Source: DGNJ01 sp002388905 (GTDB taxonomy: Bacteria > Pseudomonadota > Gammaproteobacteria > Pseudomonadales > Porticoccaceae). From it: 64,000 nt of DNA. Each line of letters begins with the position of its first letter. The stretch's first letter is position 1. Below are positions 15,399 through 25,777 of the stretch, in pieces. The stretch lies in assembly GCA_036843405.1 (NCBI GenBank), contig DAITSJ010000004.1, forward strand, positions 124,001 through 188,000. The letters run 5' to 3'. The notes below the pieces were generated by a model. That model searched no databases. It worked only from the letters and a program-made list of their open reading frames with translations, and was not told where the DNA came from. A program made the translations under genes and the position numbers.

Positions 15399-16562
15399 AT
15401 GTGGAACCAGCTTTCCGATGAAGATCGGCTGTTCGCGGAAGTGACCCGAAAGTGGGTCGACAGGGAGTGCCCGAAGGATTGGTGCCGGGTACTTGAAAGC
15501 CGGGAGCATGAGTTTCCCCACAAGCTGTGGGACAAGCTGGTTGCATTCGGCGCCCACGGTATCGGCATTGCCGAAGAATATGACGGCCAGGGCGGTTCCA
15601 TCATCACCCAGGCGCTATTTGCGCGCGAGTTTTCCCGTACCGCCGCGGGCTTGAGCTGGGTATGGGGCGTGACCTCTTTTTCAGGCAGCAAGACCCTGAA
15701 GTTTTGTGGCTCGGATTCCCAGAAAAAGGAATTTCTCCCGAAAATAGCCCGCGGCGAGTTGAAGACGGCCATGAGTTTTACCGAGGCCGGCGGCGGCACC
15801 GACCTGCTGGGCGGGATGAAAACAAGCGCGGTCAAGGCGGATGGCGGCTGGATCCTCAACGGTGAAAAAATCTGGAGTACGGGTGCCGATGTAGCCGACT
15901 ACCTGCTGGTGATGGCCAGGACAGAAAAAAATGTGGCAAGGCGCAGTGACGGCATTTCCCTGTTTTTTGTACCCCGTCACAGTGAAGGCATCACAATCAG
16001 CCCCCTGCCGAAGCTGGGTATGCGGGCCATGAGTTCCTGCACCGTGGTGATGGATCAGGTTTTTGTCAGTGACGATCTTTTGCTTGGGGAGCCTGGACGC
16101 GGCTGGTACCAGTCCACCAAAACCCTGAATAATGAGCGGCTGATCAATGCCGCCACCTGCCTGGGGATGCTGGACGGTGTACTTGAAGATGCCACCGAGT
16201 ATATGAGTAACCGTACCGCCTTCGGTAAGCCTATCGGCCAGTTCCAGGCGCTGCAGCATTACCTGGCGGACATTGCCATGTGGCAGAAGCAGGGCGAATT
16301 GATGCTTTTTCATACGGCGCGTTTGCAGGCGGACGAACAGCCCAGCGCTGTCGAGTCCGGAATGGTGAAAATTATCTGCTCCGAGTATGCCAATAGGGCC
16401 GCCGATCTGGGGATCCAGATACTGGGAGGCATGGGCTATTCCGCAGAAACCGATATGCAGCGTTACTGGCGGGATTCCCGCCTGCTCCGGCTCGGCCCCA
16501 TCAGCAATGAGATGGCGAGAAACATGATTGCCGAAAGCTATGGTATGCCCAGGTCCTTTTAG
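15399..16562 (+). CDS. Acyl-CoA dehydrogenase family protein
   Basis: 387 residues from ATG 15399, chosen because AAGGAG lies at 15382-15387 and the protein then begins like other family members (MWNQLSDEDRLF); the frame is open further upstream but that part has no family resemblance. FAD/substrate motifs MSFTEAGGGTD and GEKIWSTGADVADY, and the C-terminal ILGGMGYS...RYWRD region are present. The usual catalytic glutamate (in IYEGT of medium-chain enzymes) is replaced: the aligned segment reads LRLGPISNEM. The base may sit elsewhere, as in some branched-chain enzymes, or the reaction may differ. First gene of an operon with 16591-16983 and 17006-18646. Confidence 0.92.
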   Translation: MWNQLSDEDRLFAEVTRKWVDRECPKDWCRVLESREHEFPHKLWDKLVAFGAHGIGIAEEYDGQGGSIITQALFAREFSRTAAGLSWVWGVTSFSGSKTLKFCGSDSQKKEFLPKIARGELKTAMSFTEAGGGTDLLGGMKTSAVKADGGWILNGEKIWSTGADVADYLLVMARTEKNVARRSDGISLFFVPRHSEGITISPLPKLGMRAMSSCTVVMDQVFVSDDLLLGEPGRGWYQSTKTLNNERLINAATCLGMLDGVLEDATEYMSNRTAFGKPIGQFQALQHYLADIAMWQKQGELMLFHTARLQADEQPSAVESGMVKIICSEYANRAADLGIQILGGMGYSAETDMQRYWRDSRLLRLGPISNEMARNMIAESYGMPRSF

Positions 16563-16590
16563 CCCCTTTATTGCACGTCGAGGTTTTACG

Positions 16591-16983
16591 TTGAGTTTCG
16601 ACAACAAAAATATCGTCAAGGCTTTTCTGGAGGCGGCCCAGTGCCGGGACATTGAGACCATGAGGAGACTTATGGACCCTCGTGCCAAAGTTGTGGAGGC
16701 CGCATCGCTGCCCTATGGCGGTGAGTACCAGGGAGTTGATGGATTTTTGCGGTTGGTGAGACGGGTGTTTACGACTTTCGCCGATATCCATGTGGACATA
16801 CAGGACTTTATTGCCGAAGGCGAGCATGTGGCGGTGCTGGCCACCATGTCGGGTAAGCGAAAGAAGGACGGCGAGTCTTTCGAGATGCCGATTGCCGAAA
16901 TTTGGCATGTTTTGAACGGACGCATCATGGCGATCCGGCCGTTTTATTTCGATACCCAGGAGATCAATCGCCTGGCTTCGTGA
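16591..16983 (+). CDS. NTF2-like (SnoaL-type) protein
   Basis: About 130 residues from TTG 16591, which has GAGG at 16580-16583 and starts the recognisable domain (SFDNKNIVKAFLEAAQCRDIE). An upstream in-frame ATG at 16528 lies inside the preceding gene and adds 21 unrelated residues. The pattern of helix, DPRAKVVEAASLPYGGEYQGVDGFLRL, then paired strands ending RPFYFDTQEINRL is the SnoaL-like ketosteroid-isomerase fold. It is the second NTF2-like protein of this region. Possible isomerase, hydratase or epoxide/lactone hydrolase; the catalytic residues cannot be assigned. Confidence 0.8.
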   Translation: MSFDNKNIVKAFLEAAQCRDIETMRRLMDPRAKVVEAASLPYGGEYQGVDGFLRLVRRVFTTFADIHVDIQDFIAEGEHVAVLATMSGKRKKDGESFEMPIAEIWHVLNGRIMAIRPFYFDTQEINRLAS

Positions 16984-17005
16984 TACTGACCGGGATCAGT
17001 TGCCA

Positions 17006-18646
17006 ATGACCTATATAAGAGCCACATCCCTGGGGGATCTCCTGCTGCGAAGTGCGGTCAAGTGGCCGGACAATATCGCCCTGATTTTCCCGGATGAAAA
17101 AATCACCTATAGCCAGCTTTACGAACGGGCTTTTGAAAAGGCCAGACTCTTGCAGGGCATGGGTATCGACATCGATGACCATGTGGGCATTATGCTGCCC
17201 AATTCGCCGGCCTGTCTTGAGTGGCTTTTTGCCTGTGCCCTCAGCGGCGCCGTGGCGGTGATGATCAATACCCGCTACAAAAGTCATGAACTTGAATACC
17301 TGGTGGAGAATGCCGACCTCCGGCTGCTTGTAATCACAAGTGAGCATAAGCAGTACACGGACTATGTAGGTCTCCTGAATCAGATTTATCCAGAATTGGA
17401 ATCCGCCAGTGGCGATACCGAGCTGGCCGGGGCGCCGCTTCTCGAGCGTATTATCGTCTGCGGCGATATGCCGGTCAGAGTCGGGGGCAAGATGGTGTCG
17501 GAGGCCGCCCTGCTTGAAACCGGTGAACTGGCCAAAAAATCGTCAGTGGATCGCCGCAGAGCATCCCTGCCCCTGGGCGGCTACTGCATGATGATGTATA
17601 CGTCGGGAACCACCTCCCATCCCAAGGGCTGTCCCCTGAGCCATGAGGCGGTTACCCGAAAGGCTTTTTCCATTGTCGACCGTCTGGAATTTCTCGAGTC
17701 CGATCGACAATGGAATCCGCTACCCTTCTTTCACCTTGCGTCCCTGATGCCCATGCTCGCCACCTTTGCCACCGGCGGTGCTTATATCACGGATTCCCAT
17801 TTCGATGCCGGCAGTGCCTGGCGACAGATACTCGGGGAAAAGGTCACCATTCTCTATCCTGCATTTCCCGTGGTGATGGCGGATCTGGTCACCCACCCGG
17901 ATTTTGCCAAACTGGACAAATGGCAGATCCGCCTGATTAACAATGTCGCGCCCCCGGATCAACTGCTGAAGAACATGAAGCTCCTGCCTCACAGCCTGCA
18001 TATCAGTGCCTACGGGCTGACCGAGGGTACCGGGCTTTCCTGCTACAGTAATCCCGATGACGACGACAATACCCGGGCCCACCGCATTGGCACGCCCCTC
18101 GACGGCACCTTGATGAAGGTCGTCGACGCCGACACCGGCATCGAGTGCGGCCCCGGTGAAAAGGGGGAAATGCTGATCAAGGGCTATAGTGTTTTCGATG
18201 GTTACTACAGGGCGCCGGAGACCACCGCAAAGGCATTTACGGAAGACGGCTGGTTCAGAACCGGCGATATCTGTTCACTGGATGAGGCGGGGCGGGTGGC
18301 CTACCAAGGGCGTCTTAAGGACACCCTGAAAGTGGGTGGCGAAAATGTTTCGGCCCTCGAAATCGAGTCCTGTCTTTCCACACACCCGGCGATCAAGTTT
18401 GCCCAGGTGGTGGGAGTACCGGATCCGAGACTGCAGGAAGTTGTAGCCGCTTTTGTGGAGCTCAACCCGGGCGCCGCCTGCGACCAGGAAGAGATTATCG
18501 ATTTCTGCCGGCAAAGGCTTGCCTCCTTCAAGATCCCTCGCCATGTGGAATTTGTCTGTCACTGGCCCATGTCCGCCACCAAGGTCCAGAAGTTCAAGTT
18601 GCGGGAAAACCTGATGACGAAGTTATCCATTCAGAACAATGGGTGA
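17006..18646 (+). CDS. Acyl-CoA synthetase (AMP-binding)
   Basis: 546 residues from ATG 17006 (an in-frame TTG lies at 17000). MMYTSGTTSHPKGC, SAYGLTEGTG, YQGRLKDTLKVGGENVSALEIE and a C-terminal lysine region KVQKFKLRENL identify an ANL ligase. It follows the NTF2-like gene by 22 bp and closes the second catabolic operon. It may activate an acid released by the BVMO/hydrolysis branch, or a fatty-acid-like side chain; it is clearly a distinct paralogue of the ligase at 1269-2825. No terminator with a clear T-run is seen after it. Confidence 0.92.
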   Translation: MTYIRATSLGDLLLRSAVKWPDNIALIFPDEKITYSQLYERAFEKARLLQGMGIDIDDHVGIMLPNSPACLEWLFACALSGAVAVMINTRYKSHELEYLVENADLRLLVITSEHKQYTDYVGLLNQIYPELESASGDTELAGAPLLERIIVCGDMPVRVGGKMVSEAALLETGELAKKSSVDRRRASLPLGGYCMMMYTSGTTSHPKGCPLSHEAVTRKAFSIVDRLEFLESDRQWNPLPFFHLASLMPMLATFATGGAYITDSHFDAGSAWRQILGEKVTILYPAFPVVMADLVTHPDFAKLDKWQIRLINNVAPPDQLLKNMKLLPHSLHISAYGLTEGTGLSCYSNPDDDDNTRAHRIGTPLDGTLMKVVDADTGIECGPGEKGEMLIKGYSVFDGYYRAPETTAKAFTEDGWFRTGDICSLDEAGRVAYQGRLKDTLKVGGENVSALEIESCLSTHPAIKFAQVVGVPDPRLQEVVAAFVELNPGAACDQEEIIDFCRQRLASFKIPRHVEFVCHWPMSATKVQKFKLRENLMTKLSIQNNG

Positions 18647-18884
18647 ATTATGCGGTAAAGATTTCCCTTTTATGCTCGAGGCAGGTCTGGGTTCGCGCTG
18701 GTTGCTTCTGAAGCATTTGCCCCCTGCCGGCATCGGTTTCTTGTTATCCGGCAAGCCAGCGCTTTTTTGGTTGGCAGGTTTATCAGATATTTTAGCAAAA
18801 CCATGGGAAGGGAATATTAGCTTGCCGATCATCATATGATGGCAAAAAAAACTGTGATCGTCGGACCGGCACCCGATGAAGAAA
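18647..18884. other. Intergenic region after the second catabolic operon
   Basis: No recognisable gene. It holds an interrupted inverted repeat, TTGCC...ATCAT/ATGAT-GGCAA (18822-18845), followed by A7 on the plus strand. This is not terminator-shaped for either neighbour, so it may be an operator or a decayed structure. Confidence 0.4.
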
Positions 18885-18906
18885 CGCCCGGCATAATAGC
18901 CGGGCG
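18885..18906 (-). terminator. Rho-independent terminator of the PEP-CTERM gene
   Basis: CGCCCGGC/GCCGGGCG perfect 8-bp stem with ATAATA loop. Read on the minus strand it is followed by TTTCTTC, and it lies about 50 bp after the stop of the 18957-19616 gene. Confidence 0.75.
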
Positions 18907-18956
18907 AATCTGCGGTTTATTAATAGGCGGAAATATTGCCCATTTGCAAATAGCGG

Positions 18957-19616
18957 CTAATAATTTTCTCTGCGCCGGAGTATTAGTCCCAGCCCTGCAA
19001 GTCCCAGCAAAATGATGCCGAAGGTGGCAGGCTCAGGGATATTTCTGGTCACTGGTGGTGCTGAACTTATGGCACCTATCGCATCGATATCCGCGCCTAC
19101 TGTAGGGCCGGAAGTATTTCCTTCCGAGGCAACGTCCTGGAGCCTTACAAAGGAGAATTGAGAAAATGGATCTAGACTCAGGGCAGACAAATAGGGGTCG
19201 ATGTCAATGCTGGATACAGAGCCACCTACCGAACCCACGCTGATGAAATCAATTCCATTCATGCTTATCCATACGTCGGTATCTTCAACGTCAGGACCGA
19301 TTTCGAATATGTGCAGATCATCGTCGTCTGAATTGCTGCCTGTTAACGAATTGTCGGTGAACTCGACGGTAATGTTCCCTCCGACCCCGAGAGAGACAGC
19401 GCCTGTCCCATCGTAATCAGGTGGGCCTAAAGCCGATGTCCCATCCAGGAAATCTGGATCAGTTGGAGCTGGCGACCCTAATGTCAGGTCGATAAGCGAA
19501 TCGGCGAAAGATACGTCGCCGGCGGGAAAAGTGATGCCGTTATAGGTGACGGGCGCGGAATAGGCAAAAACGGAAGATAAAACCAAAAAGGGCGCCAGGA
19601 ATACGGATTTTTTCAT
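18957..19616 (-). CDS. PEP-CTERM sorting-domain exported protein
   Basis: 219 residues. N-terminal signal peptide (MKKSVFLAPFLVLSSVFA, cleavage near residue 20), an acidic Ser/Asp/Gly-rich secreted domain with DSLIDLTLG and DVWISMNG, and the C-terminal tripartite PEP-CTERM signal: IPEPATFG, a hydrophobic helix (IILLGLAGLGLIL) and RRRE. Such proteins are processed by exosortase and are linked to exopolysaccharide or floc formation; no exosortase is in this window. Ribosome site AGGAG before the ATG. A sigma-54-like promoter lies just upstream. The cargo domain itself has no function I can name. Confidence 0.92.
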   Translation of the reverse strand: MKKSVFLAPFLVLSSVFAYSAPVTYNGITFPAGDVSFADSLIDLTLGSPAPTDPDFLDGTSALGPPDYDGTGAVSLGVGGNITVEFTDNSLTGSNSDDDDLHIFEIGPDVEDTDVWISMNGIDFISVGSVGGSVSSIDIDPYLSALSLDPFSQFSFVRLQDVASEGNTSGPTVGADIDAIGAISSAPPVTRNIPEPATFGIILLGLAGLGLILRRRENY

Positions 19617-19651
19617 TACTAACTCCTCTATCGTCGAATCATGGCGAAAAG

Positions 19652-19668
19652 TGCAAAAGCCATGCCGG
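19652..19668 (-). promoter_or_regulatory. Sigma-54-like -24/-12 promoter of the PEP-CTERM gene
   Basis: On the minus strand, CCGGCATGGCTTTTGCA has GG and GC separated by exactly ten bases, the -24/-12 rule of RpoN promoters, with a good TTGCA -12 box and a weaker -24 box. The start of transcription would fall near 19642, leaving a leader of about 26 nt before the ATG at 19616. PEP-CTERM genes are known to be RpoN- and PrsK/PrsR-dependent in Zoogloea. An inverted pair TGGGTGTT/AACACCCA (19725-19732/19788-19795) further upstream could be an activator site; otherwise the 19617-19897 gap is empty. Confidence 0.55.
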
Positions 19669-19897
19669 CAAAAAAAGATCAGTGATTTCAGGGGAGTACT
19701 ATCGCAAAGCCATATTGGCTTGCCTGGGTGTTAAAAAAATTGACATGCCTGCCGCACCGGCACCCGAGTATCCCCGCAAATAGGATGAACACCCAAATGA
19801 TTCGTCAGATTGGTTTGCTGATGTTGTGGCAATCGTATATGAAGCTAGGAAGTTTGCGTTTAGCTTTATTACCCATGTACACGCTCTAAGGCTTCAC

Positions 19898-21769
<1,872 letters not shown>

Positions 21770-21790
21770 GCGTTACTCCCCACGCCTGGT

Positions 21791-23530
21791 TTACATCCTT
21801 TCCATGACTTCGATGCCCAGCAGTTCCAGGCCCTTGGCCATGGTGCGGGATGTCAGTTCCGCCATTTCCAGTCGGCTTTCCCGCAGGGGGGCGGGCGTAC
21901 CTTCCTTGAGAATCGGGCAGTGCTCGTAGAAGGCCATAAAGGCACTGGCCAGGTCGTAGAGGTAGCCGCACAGGGTATGGGGGCAGGCGTCCTCCGCCAC
22001 CTGGTGGAGGACCTCGCCGAACTGGAGCAGTTTCAGGGCGAGCTGCTTTTCCCGGGGGTCGGCGACCCGGATGTCCGCTCCTGTGGCGCCGGGTTCCCGG
22101 CCGGCCTTGCGAAAGATGCTGCGGATGCGGGTGTAGGCGTATTGCAGGTAGGGCGCGGTATTGCCCTCGAAGCTGAGCATGGCGTCCCAGTCGAAGACAT
22201 AGTCCTGGGTACGGGTCTTGCTGAGATCGGCGTATTTAACCGCCCCGATACCCACCTTGCGGGCCACCCGGCCGCGCTCTTCGTCGGGCAGGTCCGGGTC
22301 TTTGTCGGCGATCAGGGTCGCGGCCCGGTCGACGGCTTCCCGAAGCAGGTCGGCCAGTTTGACGGTGCCGCCGCTGCGGGTCTTGAAGGGTCTGCCGTCG
22401 GCACCCATCATGGTGCCAAAGGCGTGGTGTTCCAGGCTGACATGCGCCGGGACGAAACCGGCCTTGCGGGCCAGGGTGAAAACCTGCTTCATATGCAGGG
22501 CCTGGCGGGCGTCGATAAAGTAGAGGATGCGTTCGGCGCCCAACTCCCGGCAGCGATAGTGCAGGGCGGCCAGATCGGTGGTGGCATAGAGATAGCCGCC
22601 GCCGGATTTTTGCACGATCACCGGACTGGGCTTGCCGTTCTTGTCCGCCAGTTCCTCCAGAAAGGCCACCCGGGCGCCCTGGTCTTCCACCACCAGTCCC
22701 TTTTCCTGCAGTGCCGCCACGATCCCGCCCAGCTTTTCGTTGTAGGCGCTTTCGGCGCGGATATCGCTGTGCCTGAGGGTGACATTAAGCAGCCGGTAGA
22801 TTTCCTCGCTGTGGGCAATGGAAATATCGATGAATTCCCGCCACAGTTCCAGGCAGTGACGGTCGCCGGCCTGCAGCTTGACCACGTACTCACGGGCCTT
22901 GTCGGCGAAGGCCGGGTCGCTGTCGAAATGCCGTTTGGCCTGCTGATAGAAAGTCTCCAGATCGTTGAGCGCCAGTTCCGGCCGCTCCCCTTCCACCAGG
23001 TGATCTTCCAGTTCGGCAATGAGCATGCCGAACTGGGTGCCCCAGTCGCCCATGTGGTTCTGGCGGATAACATTGTGTCCAAGAAACTCCAGAATGCGCA
23101 CAACGGCGTCGCCGATAATGGTGCTGCGCAGGTGGCCCACGTGCATTTCCTTGGCCAGGTTGGGAGAGGAGTAATCCACCACGATGGTCTGTTTATGCGC
23201 CGGGGTCTCCACACCCATTCGCGGGGAGGCCGCCTGTTCCGCCAGGCGTCCGGCCAGGAAGTCGTCGGCCAGATGGATGTTGATAAAGCCCGGTCCCGCG
23301 ATATCGACGTCGCTGGCAATGCCGGCCAGGTCCGCTTTCTCGATAATCGTCTGGGCCAGTTCCCGGGGCGGGCGCTTCATTTGCTTGGCCGCGGCCATGG
23401 CGCCGTTGGCCTGGAAATCGCCGAAACCGTCCCGGGTGCTGCGGGTGACATGGGGTGCGCAGGTTCCGGGAATGCCGGCCTCGATCATGGCGGTTTGCAG
23501 GCGTTCGGTGAGCAGGGCGCGAATGGTCAT
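21791..23530 (-). CDS. argS: Arginyl-tRNA synthetase
   Basis: 579 residues from ATG 23530; the open frame extends further upstream but family homology begins with MTIRALLTERLQ. The class I signature HVGH is at 130-133 (SSPNLAKEMHVGHLRST), the catalytic region MGADGRPFKTRSGG replaces a canonical KMSKS as usual for ArgRS, and the C-terminal anticodon-binding domain ends LLGIEVMERM. Charges tRNA-Arg. The gene is divergent from oadG with about 180 bp between starts. Confidence 0.97.
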   Translation of the reverse strand: MTIRALLTERLQTAMIEAGIPGTCAPHVTRSTRDGFGDFQANGAMAAAKQMKRPPRELAQTIIEKADLAGIASDVDIAGPGFINIHLADDFLAGRLAEQAASPRMGVETPAHKQTIVVDYSSPNLAKEMHVGHLRSTIIGDAVVRILEFLGHNVIRQNHMGDWGTQFGMLIAELEDHLVEGERPELALNDLETFYQQAKRHFDSDPAFADKAREYVVKLQAGDRHCLELWREFIDISIAHSEEIYRLLNVTLRHSDIRAESAYNEKLGGIVAALQEKGLVVEDQGARVAFLEELADKNGKPSPVIVQKSGGGYLYATTDLAALHYRCRELGAERILYFIDARQALHMKQVFTLARKAGFVPAHVSLEHHAFGTMMGADGRPFKTRSGGTVKLADLLREAVDRAATLIADKDPDLPDEERGRVARKVGIGAVKYADLSKTRTQDYVFDWDAMLSFEGNTAPYLQYAYTRIRSIFRKAGREPGATGADIRVADPREKQLALKLLQFGEVLHQVAEDACPHTLCGYLYDLASAFMAFYEHCPILKEGTPAPLRESRLEMAELTSRTMAKGLELLGIEVMERM

Positions 23531-23709
23531 GGTCTTCCGGTAGATGGCGTGGATGCGGGATTGTATTGTACAGATTTTCCTTTGCAACTCCGCGGCCCAC
23601 CGCGCAGGCACAACTGCGCCGGTATTCGCTTCCCGGTGCGGACGGTTTTTCGTGGCCGCCGGCGGCGGGCTATACTGCGGTGACCAATTGCAATCGACAG
23701 GAGGCAGGG

Positions 23710-23949
23710 GTGACACCGGATTTGATGCTGGGTGGCCTGAGCCTGATGCTTTACGGGATGGGTGTGGTGATCGTCTTCCTGGCGCTGCTGGTACTCGCGA
23801 CCGCTGCCATGTCCGGCCTGGTCAACCGGTTTTTCCCGGAGCCGCGCCGGGAAGCCGTCGAGACCACCGCGTCCGGCACCGACGAGGTGGACCCACAGAT
23901 TCTAGCAGCGATCCAGATGGCCCTGGATCAGCATCGCAACCGCCATTGA
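23710..23949 (+). CDS. oadG: Oxaloacetate decarboxylase gamma subunit
   Basis: 79 residues from GTG 23710, chosen for AGGAGG at 23699-23704; longer in-frame starts run into the argS leader. One transmembrane helix (LSLMLYGMGVVIVFLALLVLATAAM) and a charged, flexible tail ending LDQHRNRH, whose terminal histidines are expected to bind zinc in the gamma subunit. It assembles the membrane-bound alpha/beta complex that couples oxaloacetate decarboxylation to sodium export. First gene of oadGAB. Confidence 0.88.
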   Translation: MTPDLMLGGLSLMLYGMGVVIVFLALLVLATAAMSGLVNRFFPEPRREAVETTASGTDEVDPQILAAIQMALDQHRNRH

Positions 23950-23985
23950 CCACCGGGGAATCCCCATCCGGGGTAAGGACACAGG

Positions 23986-25767
23986 ATGCCGAACAACAAG
24001 CCACTGGGTATTACCGAACTGGTGTTCCGGGATGCCCATCAGTCGTTGCTGGCCACGCGCCTGAGACTGGACGATATGCTCCCCATCGCCGGGAAGCTGG
24101 ACGATGTGGGGTTCTGGTCCATGGAGTCCTGGGGCGGTGCCACCTTCGATGCCTGTATCCGTTTCCTCGGGGAAGACCCCTGGGCGCGGATTCGCGCGCT
24201 GAAAAAGGTCATGCCCAAGACGCCTCAGCAGATGCTGCTGCGCGGCCAGAACCTGCTCGGTTACCGCCATTACGCCGACGACGTGGTCAGGCGTTTCGTG
24301 GAGCGGGCGGCGCACAATGGGGTGGATGTCTTCCGGGTTTTCGATGCCCTTAACGACGTGCGCAACCTGCAGGCGGCCATGGAGGCGGTCAGGGAAACCG
24401 GCAGGCATGCCCAGGGTACGCTGGCCTATACAGTCAGCCCCGTGCACACCCTGGAAACCTGGCTCGATATGGGCAAGCGCCTGGAAGATATGGGTGCCGA
24501 TTCGCTCTGCATCAAGGATATGGCCGGGTTGTTGCGCCCCTATGACGGCTATGAGTTGGTGGCGGGGCTCAAGGAGTCGGTGGCCATTCCCATTCACATG
24601 CAGTGTCATGCGACCACGGGCCTGTCCACGGCCACCTACCTGAAGTGCATCGAAGCCGGCATCGACAATGTCGATAGCGCCGTGTCATCCATGTCGATGA
24701 CCTACGGCCATTCCGCCACCGAGAGTCTAGTGGCCATCCTGGAGGGAACCGGCCGGGATACCGGTCTGGATATCCACCTGCTCGAGGAAATCGCCGCCTA
24801 CTTTCGGGAAGTGAGAAAGAAATACGCCCGGTTCGAGGGCTCTCTGCGCGGTGTCGACTCCCGCATCCTGGTGGCCCAGGTGCCCGGCGGCATGCTCACC
24901 AACCTGGAGAACCAGCTCCGGGAACAGAACGCCGAAGACAAGCTGGACCAGGTGATGGAGGAAATCCCCAGGGTGCGGGAGGATCTGGGCTATGTGCCCC
25001 TGGTGACCCCGACTTCCCAGATCGTCGGCACCCAAGCGGTGCTCAACGTGCTCGCCGGCGAACGCTATAAAAACCTGTCCCGGGAAACCCGGGCCCTGCT
25101 GCGAGGCGAGTACGGTGCGACACCGGCGCCGGTCAATGCCCCATTGCAACAGCAGGCGCTGGAAGGCGAAGAGCCGGTCACCGGTCGACCGGCCGACCGC
25201 CTGGACCCGGAAATGGGATCCCTCGCTGAAGAAGTGGAAAGCTGGGCGAAACAGGAGGGCGTCGAACTGGCCGAAGACAGCAATAAAGTGGACGATGTGC
25301 TCACCTGTGCACTCTTTCCCAAGGCGGGGCGCTACTTCTTAAAACATCGCGGTGATGCCGACGCCTTTGAGCCCCCGCCGGACCGGATGGCGCGGCCACC
25401 GGCCACCGATGACGGCGAGGCGGTCTACACGGTCACCGTGGAGGGACGGCAATACACCGTCACCGTGGCCAGTGGCGGCGATATTTCGGGTATTGTCCCC
25501 GTGCACCGGGACGACGAGTCGTCGTCCCGTACCGCCGCTTCCGAGAAGGGCGGGGGCGAACCGGTCCGCGCGCCCATGGCGGGCCAGATTCTCGAGGTGC
25601 TGGTAAAGCCCGGCCAGGCGGTGGCGGAAGGAGAACAGCTTTTTCTCCTGGAAGCCATGAAGATGGAGAACGCGGTGAGCGCGCCCCGGGGCGGTAGCGT
25701 GAGCGAGGTTGCCGTGACCGAGGGCGCGAAAGTGGCATCCGGCGATCTGCTGGCCAGAATCCGGTGA
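23986..25767 (+). CDS. oadA: Oxaloacetate decarboxylase alpha subunit (biotin carboxyltransferase)
   Basis: 593 residues. The N-terminal carboxyltransferase barrel shows TELVFRDAHQSLLATR (start), FRVFDALNDVRN, DSLCIKDMAGLL and CHATTGLS (metal and substrate sites). A PYC_OADA domain follows, then a linker rich in Pro/Asp, and the C-terminal biotinyl domain with EAMKMENA (biotin Lys559). It transfers CO2 from oxaloacetate to biotin; OadB then releases it. It lies 36 bp after oadG and 10 bp before oadB. Confidence 0.96.
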   Translation: MPNNKPLGITELVFRDAHQSLLATRLRLDDMLPIAGKLDDVGFWSMESWGGATFDACIRFLGEDPWARIRALKKVMPKTPQQMLLRGQNLLGYRHYADDVVRRFVERAAHNGVDVFRVFDALNDVRNLQAAMEAVRETGRHAQGTLAYTVSPVHTLETWLDMGKRLEDMGADSLCIKDMAGLLRPYDGYELVAGLKESVAIPIHMQCHATTGLSTATYLKCIEAGIDNVDSAVSSMSMTYGHSATESLVAILEGTGRDTGLDIHLLEEIAAYFREVRKKYARFEGSLRGVDSRILVAQVPGGMLTNLENQLREQNAEDKLDQVMEEIPRVREDLGYVPLVTPTSQIVGTQAVLNVLAGERYKNLSRETRALLRGEYGATPAPVNAPLQQQALEGEEPVTGRPADRLDPEMGSLAEEVESWAKQEGVELAEDSNKVDDVLTCALFPKAGRYFLKHRGDADAFEPPPDRMARPPATDDGEAVYTVTVEGRQYTVTVASGGDISGIVPVHRDDESSSRTAASEKGGGEPVRAPMAGQILEVLVKPGQAVAEGEQLFLLEAMKMENAVSAPRGGSVSEVAVTEGAKVASGDLLARIR

Positions 25768-25777
25768 GGGGGTTGCC

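Noticed and set aside
18822..18845. Inverted repeat followed by A7 as a terminator
   Set aside because: The T-run would precede, not follow, the hairpin on the minus strand, and on the plus strand it is followed by A residues.
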